Shown here: in pieces, positions 42,216 to 49,694 of the stretch | Position numbering within the stretch: the first letter of the stretch is position 1 | Layout: each line of letters begins with the position of its first letter | Assembly: GCF_049116215.1 (NCBI RefSeq) | Contig: NZ_JAGDZB010000005.1 | Span: 248,001 to 312,000, forward strand | Source of the DNA: Shimia sp049116215 | Lineage (GTDB): Bacteria; Pseudomonadota; Alphaproteobacteria; Rhodobacterales; Rhodobacteraceae | Length of the DNA: 64,000 nucleotides | Direction: 5' to 3' | Made by a program: the position numbers and the translations under genes | The notes under the pieces: model-generated | Database searches by the model: none | Told to the model about the DNA's origin: nothing | Seen by the model: only the letters and a program-made list of their open reading frames with translations

Positions 42216-42531
42216 ATCCCAAGTGCTTCACCTGTGAATTTCTGTCGCACCCCGTAAGTCTCTATTAACTCCACAGGTCTAGTTTGACCGAAGAACTAAA
42301 GGCGTCTCTGCGTCTTTTGGGTAGCCGAATTTGCGGTTTCCACGTCAAAGCACAGAGACACACACAGAGGTAACGGTTTCTCATCCGGCGCAGCGTCGGC
42401 TGGGGGGATAAGGCTTCCGGTCTGCGCAATTGGCAGAGCGGGAGCGCGTAACAGATTGAAACTGCGCCAAAAAGCTGGCGCCTAATCAGGCCCCACCACA
42501 GGATGTGGCGACGGTCTGGCCGGAGCGAATA
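42216..42531. other. Intergenic region upstream of the chemoreceptor gene
   Basis: 316 bases between nadD and the chemoreceptor. It should contain the chemoreceptor promoter. I see no gene, hairpin terminator or known operator; short GC-rich palindromic stretches near 42380-42450 are not convincing. Confidence 0.45.
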
Positions 42532-44262
42532 ATGACTGGTGAAAAGAAGCGGTCTTTGGGGCTGTCGATCATGGGGCGGCTGTTGTTGCCTATCGTGGCC
42601 TGTATTTTGGTGGCCTTCATTGCCACCACGGTGTTTTGGGTGACCAAGCAGAGCAATACGCTGATCAAGGCGTTTGAGAGCGAATTGGCGCTGTCACAGA
42701 CCTTTGTGGCGCCACCGGTGGCCGCCGCCGTGTGGGATTTCAACACCGATGGCGCTGCGGGCGCAATCGCTGGCGTGACCCAAATGGAAAACGCTTTGTT
42801 TGCCAAAGTGTTCGTGGACGGTGAGCTGTTTGCCAAAGTGGCGGTAGAAGGCGCGGATGAGACCGGCTGGGAAGACGGCGTTGCCGAGATCCTGGCGATG
42901 GACGCTGCTGAGGCGCGGTTTGAGGCCAACCATGTGGCTTACGTGAAATTCCCGATCCATCACACCGATGGCACGGTGGTCGCGGAAATGGTCATGGGGT
43001 TTTATGACGGTGTGATCGCTGCGGTGGTCAATCAGCTTTATATGCAGTCGTTGATTGCTGTGGCTGTCATTTGCCTGGTGATGTCGGCAATTGTGTATTT
43101 CTCCGCCGCCGGTGTGACCCGGCCGCTGGCGCGGATTGTAGCGCGCATTACGGCTTTGCGGGAGGGTGACACAGCCAGTGGGGTGCCGTCCACCGAGCGC
43201 AAGGACGAGTTGGGCCGCCTGGCGCGGGCCGTTCGGGAGTTTGTGGAGACCATCAAAGCCAACAAATCGATGGAAGACCAGGCCAAGGCGGCCGCGCGTG
43301 AGCAGTCTGAAGTTGTGAATGAGCTGGCGGACGGGTTGAACCATCTTGCGCAGGGGCAGTTGAGCCACCGCATCACCGCCGAATTCAGCAGCGATTATGA
43401 AATGCTGCGGGCGGACTTTAACAAGACCGCTGAGGCGCTGGATGATGTAATTGGCCGTGTGCTGGGCACAATTTCGCAGATCGAAGGTGAGACCGGCGAG
43501 ATGGCGGAGGGCACACAAAACCTGGCGAAGCGCACCGAAGCACAGGCCGCTACGCTTGAAGAGACTGCCGCCGCGATTGGCTCGATCACCGATGGGGTGC
43601 AAACGGCGTCTGATCAAACCAAGTCGGTTGAGAACACCGTGGATGCAACCAAGTCGGAAGCGTTGCGCGGTGGCGAGATTGTGAAATCTGCTGTGGAAGC
43701 GATGCAGGACATCAAAGACAGCGCTGGCAAGATCAGCGAGATCAACCGCGTGATTGAGGATATTTCCTTCCAGACCAATCTGCTGGCGTTGAATGCCGGG
43801 GTTGAGGCGGCGCGGGCTGGCGACAGCGGACGCGGCTTTGCGGTTGTGGCCTCTGAAGTGCGCTCATTGGCGCTGAGATCCGCGACAAGTGCACATGAAA
43901 TCAAAGAGTTGATTGATACCTCCTCTGATCAGGTCGAGGTGGGCGTGGACCTGGTTGATCAGGCCGGCAAGGCGATCGAAGGCATCATCACCAAAATCCA
44001 GGACGTGAGCCGGTTGGCGGTGCAGATTGCAGACAGCTCCCGTGATCAGGCCACCGCGATCACCGAGATCAACTCCGGTGTGATGGATCTGGACCGGGTG
44101 ACGCAACAAAACGCCAGCCTGGTGGACCGCTCCAGCGCGCAGGGGCGCGCCTTGCAGGAAGCGGCCCGCGAATTGGCGGAACTGGTTGGCAACTTCCGTC
44201 CATCTTCGGTCGGCGACACGTCCAGCGAGCATTCTGAAGCGGAATACCGTCAGTCAGCCTGA
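42532..44262 (+). CDS. Methyl-accepting chemotaxis protein
   Basis: 576 residues from the ATG at 42532, chosen for its GGAG site; an upstream GTG is unsupported. Membrane helix 1 is at about residues 15-38, a short sensor domain (about 39-165) follows, then helix 2 near 168-188, HAMP ('GVTRPLARIVARITALREGD') and the signalling domain. The hairpin tip is 'VIEDISFQTNLLALNAGVEA' then 'ARAGDSGRGFAVVASEVRSL', the CheA/CheW contact. Ligand unknown. Full signalling length, so it should function if the che system is present elsewhere. Confidence 0.93.
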   Translation: MTGEKKRSLGLSIMGRLLLPIVACILVAFIATTVFWVTKQSNTLIKAFESELALSQTFVAPPVAAAVWDFNTDGAAGAIAGVTQMENALFAKVFVDGELFAKVAVEGADETGWEDGVAEILAMDAAEARFEANHVAYVKFPIHHTDGTVVAEMVMGFYDGVIAAVVNQLYMQSLIAVAVICLVMSAIVYFSAAGVTRPLARIVARITALREGDTASGVPSTERKDELGRLARAVREFVETIKANKSMEDQAKAAAREQSEVVNELADGLNHLAQGQLSHRITAEFSSDYEMLRADFNKTAEALDDVIGRVLGTISQIEGETGEMAEGTQNLAKRTEAQAATLEETAAAIGSITDGVQTASDQTKSVENTVDATKSEALRGGEIVKSAVEAMQDIKDSAGKISEINRVIEDISFQTNLLALNAGVEAARAGDSGRGFAVVASEVRSLALRSATSAHEIKELIDTSSDQVEVGVDLVDQAGKAIEGIITKIQDVSRLAVQIADSSRDQATAITEINSGVMDLDRVTQQNASLVDRSSAQGRALQEAARELAELVGNFRPSSVGDTSSEHSEAEYRQSA

Positions 44263-44287
44263 CAAAACGGTGGCAAAGATTGAGAGG

Positions 44288-44328
44288 GGCCGGTGCGCAA
44301 AAAAGGCGCGCCGGCCTTTGTCGTTTTG
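44288..44328 (+). terminator. Rho-independent terminator after the chemoreceptor gene
   Basis: 11-bp stem GGCCGGTGCGC/GCGCGCCGGCC (one T-G pair) with a 7-nt A-rich loop, then a T-rich tail. Confidence 0.8.
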
Positions 44329-44419
44329 ACACTGTGAAATCGAACGTCCTTCACGAGGGCTTTACCGAATCCCATCAGGATGACTCTACCGGGGGGTGGT
44401 GTCAGAGAAAGGACTTGCG

Positions 44420-44545
44420 ATGCAAAAACGCGCGATGATGTTTGTGACGCTGACCGTTTTGGCGGTCTCTGCGATGGCGGCAACCGGATCAGCCGAGAAA
44501 GGTTTTGCGGTTTCAGGCAGCCTTGGTTTTCTGAGCAGCCGTTAA
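44420..44545 (+). CDS. Putative 41-residue exported peptide
   Basis: An ATG with an AAAGGA site 6-7 bases upstream starts 'MQKRAMMFVTLTVLAVSAMA', a textbook signal peptide (basic start, hydrophobic core, AMA cleavage motif), then 'ATGSAEKGFAVSGSLGFLSS' and a final Arg before TAA. The predicted mature peptide would be about 21 residues. No family is known to me. It lies between the chemoreceptor terminator and the convergent GH16 gene. It may be a secreted signalling or structural peptide, or the leader of a truncated gene. Confidence 0.5.
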   Translation: MQKRAMMFVTLTVLAVSAMAATGSAEKGFAVSGSLGFLSSR

Positions 44546-44560
44546 CAAAAGGAGCCCTAG

Positions 44561-45349
44561 TCAGGGCCTCTGACGGGGCGGTGTTTCGGTCTGTGACAGC
44601 CCTGCGGTGAGAGACTCCAGGGGGGAAAACCGCATGTCGCCGACATAGGCCTGAGCGGTTGTGTTGTCCGGTGTTAGGCCGGCCCAAGACTGCACGGTTT
44701 TGTCAACGGCCCAAAGGTTGGCAAAGAGAAACCCAGGTTCTTTGGGCAAGGCGGCGGCGTCCTTGGTCACCTCAAAAATCATGCGATCTTCGACAAACCA
44801 GCGCAACCGGTCCGGATGCCATTCAAACGCGTAGCGGCGCGGTTTGTCAGCGGCGTCAAATCCAAGAGCAACTTTATGGGCGGTAAGCTGGCCATCGACA
44901 AACCACGCAACTTGCATTTTTGTGGTGTCTTTTCCCAAAAACTCGATGTCGATCTCGTCATGCCGGGTGCCATAATGCGGGCCGGTGTAGGTAAAGAAAC
45001 CTGTTACGAGACCGGGGCCTTTGGCCGGGTGCAAGATTGCTTCATAGCGACCATAGTGCGTGCGGGTTTCTCGGCGAATGGAGGCGCCCAGGAAGCGGTT
45101 TTCGGCGGCGGTTTGCGGGGTCAGGGAAAGATGCAGCCCGTGATCAAAGCGCAGATTGTCCCGGCTCCAGTCCGTGTCAAACGCGGGATGGCTGAAGGTG
45201 TAGTGCGCCACCTGCCAGCCACGGGCAGGCGGCTGATCAAACCGCTCTGAAAATCCGTTGATTGGATCTGCGGCACCAACGCTGCCCATGGTCAGAGCCA
45301 TGGCCAAGCCAAGACGCAGACGGTGTCTGCCCTCGAGTATCCCACGCAT
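44561..45349 (-). CDS. Glycoside hydrolase family 16 protein
   Basis: 262 residues with an N-terminal signal peptide (to about residue 27). The jelly-roll catalytic motif is 'HDEIDIEFLGKDTTKMQ' (about residue 131), with the ExDxE nucleophile/acid-base triad intact. Further GH16 signs are 'ETRTHYGRYEAILHPAKGPG' and 'WHPDRLRWFVEDRMIFEV'. It would cleave beta-1,3/1,4-glucans or succinoglycan-type polymers, like ExoK/ExsH, in the periplasm or outside. Position next to the polysaccharide locus suggests it trims that polymer. Confidence 0.9.
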   Translation of the reverse strand: MRGILEGRHRLRLGLAMALTMGSVGAADPINGFSERFDQPPARGWQVAHYTFSHPAFDTDWSRDNLRFDHGLHLSLTPQTAAENRFLGASIRRETRTHYGRYEAILHPAKGPGLVTGFFTYTGPHYGTRHDEIDIEFLGKDTTKMQVAWFVDGQLTAHKVALGFDAADKPRRYAFEWHPDRLRWFVEDRMIFEVTKDAAALPKEPGFLFANLWAVDKTVQSWAGLTPDNTTAQAYVGDMRFSPLESLTAGLSQTETPPRQRP

Positions 45350-45364
45350 CAGGCCCCCACCCGA

Positions 45365-45461
45365 TTAAGGTTAATGGATCATGTCCTTAACTTTGAGGGC
45401 ATCAGGGAGGGCAGGGGCGCAAGGCAAAACGCATGTGATGGTTAACGCGCGCTTTGGTTAA
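45365..45461. promoter_or_regulatory. Cluster of TTAA motifs upstream of the GH16 gene
   Basis: Five TTAA tetramers lie in about 100 bases of otherwise GC-rich DNA. Two pairs have the same 12-base spacer: 45371/45387 and 45442/45458. They sit 16-112 bases before the GH16 start, so they may be sites for a regulator of its promoter. The spacing differs from the classic CtrA TTAA-N7-TTAA. Confidence 0.35.
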
Positions 45462-45501
45462 TACCTATGGCAGGGTGGTCAAAAAAGGCGAGGTGGCCGG
45501 C

Positions 45502-46035
45502 TCAGGGGCAGGTCTTGGCCTGAATTTCTACGCGACGGTTGTGCACCGAGGTGCTTTCCAACCCGGCAAGAGGGCGCGCCTCCCCCTCAGAGTCCACCTC
45601 GCGAATGCGGGACGGGTCCTTGAGGCCTTCGCGCAGGGCCGCGGCCACAGCTTGCGCCCGTTTGAGCGCCAGAGCCTTGTTGGCGGCGTCGCCGCCACTG
45701 CTGTCAGAATGCCCTATCAAGCGCAGGCAAGCCGGTTGCAGCACGGAGGTGTCCAACACCGAGACCAGGACCGCGAGCTGCACTTGCGCGTCCGCACTGA
45801 GGCTGGCGCCGCCTTGTGTAAAGAAGATGTGGCTTTCCTGGATTTCGCCGGATAGCGCGTTGGGTGCGCTGTCTGATGCGGGTGTCAGGGACGCTTTACA
45901 GCGTGCAGGTGTGACCCCATATTGTCGCATCGCCTGGGCACAAAGGGCCGCATCGTCCAAGGCGAGGCTTGTGGTGGCTGGTCCAAAAAGAGCCAGAATC
46001 AAGATCCCCAAACCGGGCAGGCGACACATAAACAT
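45502..46035 (-). CDS. OmpA-family protein
   Basis: 177 residues from the ATG at 46035 with a GGAG site; the longer open frame is not needed. Signal peptide to about residue 27, then a linker and a C-terminal OmpA/MotB-like domain: 'LRLIGHSDSSGGDAANKALA' with the usual helix 'LKRAQAVAAALREGL' and 'SVHNRRVEIQAKTCP'. The domain binds peptidoglycan, anchoring outer-membrane or periplasmic machinery. Two Cys (in 'ALCAQAMRQYGVTPARCKAS') may pair. Divergent from the acyltransferase gene across a region holding an AT-rich element shared with 56156-56179. Confidence 0.88.
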   Translation of the reverse strand: MFMCRLPGLGILILALFGPATTSLALDDAALCAQAMRQYGVTPARCKASLTPASDSAPNALSGEIQESHIFFTQGGASLSADAQVQLAVLVSVLDTSVLQPACLRLIGHSDSSGGDAANKALALKRAQAVAAALREGLKDPSRIREVDSEGEARPLAGLESTSVHNRRVEIQAKTCP

Positions 46036-46091
46036 AACAACACTCCTAACCGCTTCAGGGTAAGAACAAACTCTTGCGAAGTGGTAAATGA

Positions 46092-46115
46092 GAGTAGAAC
46101 AAAATAAAAACAAAT
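46092..46115 (-). promoter_or_regulatory. AT-rich 24-bp element, copy 1
   Basis: Read on the minus strand it begins ATTTGTTTTTATTTTGTTC. It matches copy 2 (56156-56179) at 19 of 24 bases, 17 of the first 19. It lies between the divergent OmpA-like and acyltransferase genes. Two direct TTGTTCA repeats 11 bases apart follow near 46126-46143. Possible shared operator of the polysaccharide locus. Confidence 0.5.
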
Positions 46116-46179
46116 GCGGCGTTGTTCACTTTTTGTTCATATTTGCCAGCGACACTGTTTGACGTTGTTTGTTTGGTAA

Positions 46180-47331
46180 ATGGTGAACTGCATGGTTGCA
46201 GACGGTCCTGAGACGGGGCGGCAGATCTGGATTGACGCTTTGCGATTGTTTGCAGGCGTGTCCATGGTGGGGCTGCATGTGACGGCGGATGCTCACGGGC
46301 AACCGTTCCCGGATGCGGACCCGGCGGCGCGCTTGGCGCCTATGGTGCTACGCGCGCTGTTGTACACGGCGCGGACAGAACTTTTCTTGATGATTTCGAT
46401 CCTGCTGTTGTTGATGGCGCTGGCTCGGCGCCCGCGCAGCTACGGTTCGGTTTTGCGCGAACAGGCCCGCAGGCTGCTGATTCCGTTTGTTTTTTGGACT
46501 GCGGTCTATGCGGTTTACAATCTCTTGAAAGCCCTTGCTTTTGGCTATGAAACGCAGGTTTTGGCCGCGCTAAGCTCACCGGTGACCTGGGGCGGGTATC
46601 TGCTGTTGGGGGATGTGAAATATCACATGCATTTTATCCCGACGCTGTTTGCTTTGCTGGTGTTTTTTCCGCTGTTCCGGCTGGCCGAGCACTGGCCACT
46701 TCTGGGGCTGACAGTGGTGCTTGGCTTGGTGCTGAAACAGGTCTTGGATCCGGTGATGTACAAGATGTTTTGGGGCACGGAGGCACTTGGCTACGTGGTG
46801 CGGGGCCTTAAGGTGGTGAGTTACCTTGGGTATGGCATGGCGACGGGCGCGGTGCTTGGGTTGTGGCGGCGCACCACGGTGGTGCAGCGAGAGACCTGGC
46901 TTGGACCCATCGTGGTGGTTGCGCTGGCGCTGTTCACACTCAAGTTCATGGCAACGGCAGAAGTGGTGGCAACAGGACGCTGGGTGTTTGACAACCCGTT
47001 TTCGTATTGGGCGGACTACTTGATGCCGGTGGCACTGCTGCTGCTGTGTTTAAGTCTGGCGCATAAGGCCTGGCCAGCGTGGATATCGCGTGCGTCCAAG
47101 TATGCCTTTGGGCTTTACCTGTGCCACCCGATTTTTCTCGACCTTGCAGAGATGGCCCTGGCGGGACGTACAGTTTCCCCCAGCCAATCCATTGCGCTTG
47201 AATTTCTGTGGACCCTGCCGATGACTGGGCTTTTTGTGGTGGCGCTGAGCCGCCATCGGATGACCGCCTGGACGGTGGGGCTTGGCCCGTTGCCGTATTT
47301 GCCTCTGCTGTGGAACGGGCAAAAAGCCTGA
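46180..47331 (+). CDS. Acyltransferase 3 family membrane protein
   Basis: 383 residues with about ten membrane segments. 'IWIDALRLFAGVSMVGLHVT' (about residues 16-35) is the acyltransferase-3 signature (WxDxxR...H). C-terminal 'YAFGLYLCHPIFLDLAEMAL' is another conserved region. Such proteins O-acetylate or O-succinylate exported polysaccharides from the periplasmic side. First plus-strand gene of the polysaccharide locus; the next gene starts 27 bases after its stop. Alternative ATG at 46192. Confidence 0.88.
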   Translation: MVNCMVADGPETGRQIWIDALRLFAGVSMVGLHVTADAHGQPFPDADPAARLAPMVLRALLYTARTELFLMISILLLLMALARRPRSYGSVLREQARRLLIPFVFWTAVYAVYNLLKALAFGYETQVLAALSSPVTWGGYLLLGDVKYHMHFIPTLFALLVFFPLFRLAEHWPLLGLTVVLGLVLKQVLDPVMYKMFWGTEALGYVVRGLKVVSYLGYGMATGAVLGLWRRTTVVQRETWLGPIVVVALALFTLKFMATAEVVATGRWVFDNPFSYWADYLMPVALLLLCLSLAHKAWPAWISRASKYAFGLYLCHPIFLDLAEMALAGRTVSPSQSIALEFLWTLPMTGLFVVALSRHRMTAWTVGLGPLPYLPLLWNGQKA

Positions 47332-47358
47332 GCCCGCCTTTTGATCAAGGAGACCCAT

Positions 47359-48870
47359 ATGCTTACCAATTCAGAAGATGTCGGCATGATTTCAATCCTG
47401 AAGATCGCAACCACGCGGCTGACGTCGGCGGATTATGTCACGCTCAAATCGGCTGAAGCCCGTTGTTTGGCCCGCGGGCGCTCTGCGATGTTGGTGGATT
47501 TGAGCGCGGTGCGCCGCGTGGCCCGTTCCGGATTGGCCGCCTTGGTGGAGTTTCAAAGTGAGGCCCCGCCAGGCATGGCCGTGGGGTTTTATGGCGCCCG
47601 CGAGCGGGTAGAAAATGACATTGCCCGCTGCGCGCTGTCCTCACTGTTGACGCTGTTCAAATCGCGCAAAGATGCGCTTGTGGCCCCGCGCTTTCGCGCT
47701 CGGCAATTGGCCGGGGTGAAAGCGGTGCTCCTTGTGGCGGGCAGCGGCAGCCGGATGGCCCCGCTGAGCGCGCGCACGCCCAAGCCGCTTTTGGATTTTC
47801 TCGGGCGGCCGGTGCTGGACCATGTGATGCGGCATTTGTCCGGCTTTGGCATCCGCGATTTTATCCTGAACCCCGGTCATCTTGCGCCGCAGATTCACGC
47901 GCTTGTGCGCAGCTCCCCTTTGCGCAGCGTGCAGTTTCTCAATGAAGGGCAATGGCAAGGCGATCTGTGGCAAGCGGCCCCGCTTGGGTCGGCCAGCACC
48001 TTGCGCCAGTTGCACCATAATCATAACGCTTTTGATCAGGACTTTTTGGTTTTTTGCGGCGACGCGGTCACAGATATAGATGTGGCGGCCCTGATGGAGC
48101 AGCACCGGGCCAGCGGTGCGGATGTGACCATTGCCGCGCAAAACGTACCACCGGATCAAGTGCATAAATACGGGATCATTGACGCAGATCGCGCCGGACG
48201 TATCCGCCGTTTTGTCGAAAAGCCCAGCTTACCGCATGCCCCGTCGCGGCTGGCAAGCTGCGGGATCTATGTAGTGTCGCCGCGCGCGCTGTCTCATGTT
48301 GCATCGCGCCCGGCGCAAGACATCGCCCAGCATCTTTTGCCAGCGCTGCTCGCGGCGGGGCGGCATATGCAGGTGTATGACGCGGCCTTCAATTGGGTCG
48401 ATATGGGATGCCCACAGGATTACTTTGCAGGTCTGTCACGGGGGCTGCGCGGCTTGATCCCTGGTGTAATGCCTCTTGGGCACTTGGTGCGCCGCCATGT
48501 GTGGGCGGCGGATGGCGCAGATGTCTCACCGCGCGCAGTGATTGTCGGGCCTGCCTTCATTGGGGCGGATGCGGTAGTCGAAGCGGGTGCAAAATTGGAG
48601 GGGCCAGTGGTGGTTGGTGCTGGTGCGCGGGTGTGTGGCCGCAGCTTGGTCCGCCGCTCTGTGATCGGCAACCACACAAGGATAGGCGCGGGTACATGGG
48701 TTGACGACATGATTGTCGCCCCGGAGTGGGCGCTGGATCATCGGTTTGCGCAGAGCCATTTGCAATCGCTGACCCCGCTGGAAGGGGTGGCGGCAGAGGC
48801 TGTTCTCCCCGAGGAGATACTGGCATCGCCGTTGATGGACATGCCAAAGCGCCGGGGAGGCACAGGATGA
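47359..48870 (+). CDS. STAS domain-sugar nucleotidyltransferase fusion
   Basis: 503 residues from the ATG at 47359 with an AAGGAG site. Residues about 1-100 form a STAS-like domain ('MLVDLSAVRRVARSGLAALV'), with Ser directly before the conserved Gly-Leu as in anti-anti-sigma factors. Residues about 115-345 are a nucleotidyltransferase: 'KAVLLVAGSGSRMAPLSART' followed by PKPLLDF, and 'FLVFCGDAVTDIDVAALMEQ'. The C-terminus (about 360-480) has hexapeptide repeats of a left-handed beta helix ('GPAFIGADAVVEAGAKLEGP'). It should make an NDP-sugar for the polymer; the STAS part suggests regulation by protein interaction. Confidence 0.88.
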   Translation: MLTNSEDVGMISILKIATTRLTSADYVTLKSAEARCLARGRSAMLVDLSAVRRVARSGLAALVEFQSEAPPGMAVGFYGARERVENDIARCALSSLLTLFKSRKDALVAPRFRARQLAGVKAVLLVAGSGSRMAPLSARTPKPLLDFLGRPVLDHVMRHLSGFGIRDFILNPGHLAPQIHALVRSSPLRSVQFLNEGQWQGDLWQAAPLGSASTLRQLHHNHNAFDQDFLVFCGDAVTDIDVAALMEQHRASGADVTIAAQNVPPDQVHKYGIIDADRAGRIRRFVEKPSLPHAPSRLASCGIYVVSPRALSHVASRPAQDIAQHLLPALLAAGRHMQVYDAAFNWVDMGCPQDYFAGLSRGLRGLIPGVMPLGHLVRRHVWAADGADVSPRAVIVGPAFIGADAVVEAGAKLEGPVVVGAGARVCGRSLVRRSVIGNHTRIGAGTWVDDMIVAPEWALDHRFAQSHLQSLTPLEGVAAEAVLPEEILASPLMDMPKRRGGTG

Positions 48871-49664
48871 CCGTTTGGTGGCGCCGCCTGTGGTGTTCTC
48901 TGCTGGGCGGGAGTTTTCTCATGCTTGGGACCGCACTGCAGGCTGACATGTCGGGGGCGGCGGTGTCTGTGCGGGACCGGTTCTGGATCTTGTGGGAACG
49001 TGTCGATTTTGTTGGGCACCATTGCCCAGGAGGAGCGCAATGTGAGACACGGCGCAGCTTCTCCAGCCGCCCGTTGGACACCAGCAACACCGGTTTTATT
49101 TATCGGCTCTTTGGCCTGCGTGATGGTGCCGGCCGGACAGGCTCTCTGCCGCGTGATCACCCCGATGCGCCAGTGATATGCCAGAAAAATCAGCCGGTCC
49201 TTGCGCTTAAATTTGACCCGCGTGCTCTGCCGCGATCGGAGAAAGGTGAGGTTTTGCGCGGCATCAGCCAGCTGCATCTAGATCTGACGACGCTAAAACC
49301 GCCGCCGGGATTTGATGCCAGGTTTGGAGCGCGCTTGCATAAGGCTTTTGTGGCGCGGTTAACCGAGGCGGGCCTTCAGGTGGTTCCCAAAGATCAGCTG
49401 CATCTGGTGCCAGGGCAACCAACGCTCAACCTGTATTTCTCGTTCTCCGATCCGGATGACCTGTGCAGATACGAGTATTCGGTTTTTGCAAGCCTGACCC
49501 AGGAGGTGCTGTTGACGCGAGATCTGCGGATCAAAGTGGCGGCCGGCGTTTGGTCTCATTCCACCGGGTCCACAGCCAAGGGTCATCAGGGGAGCGAAGC
49601 GGACGCCATACTGCGCGTGCTGGAGGCATTTATACGCGATCATCGGCAAGCAAATGCGCGCTGA
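48867..49664 (+). CDS. Exported protein of unknown family in the polysaccharide locus
   Basis: 265 residues from the ATG at 48867, which overlaps the previous stop (ATGA). N-terminal signal peptide 'WCSLLGGSFLMLGTALQADM'. The mature protein has several Cys near the start ('GHHCPGGAQCETRR', 'VICQKNQPV') and a mixed alpha/beta C-terminal region ('LHKAFVARLTEAGLQVVPKD', 'TQEVLLTRDLRIKVAAGVWS'), reminiscent of periplasmic domains that bind envelope assemblies, but I cannot assign a family. Tight coupling to the nucleotidyltransferase and glycosyltransferase points to a role in polymer synthesis or export. Confidence 0.72.
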   Translation: MTVWWRRLWCSLLGGSFLMLGTALQADMSGAAVSVRDRFWILWERVDFVGHHCPGGAQCETRRSFSSRPLDTSNTGFIYRLFGLRDGAGRTGSLPRDHPDAPVICQKNQPVLALKFDPRALPRSEKGEVLRGISQLHLDLTTLKPPPGFDARFGARLHKAFVARLTEAGLQVVPKDQLHLVPGQPTLNLYFSFSDPDDLCRYEYSVFASLTQEVLLTRDLRIKVAAGVWSHSTGSTAKGHQGSEADAILRVLEAFIRDHRQANAR

Positions 49665-49694
49665 AATGGAGAGGCAGCTGGAGAGTGAACCGCA

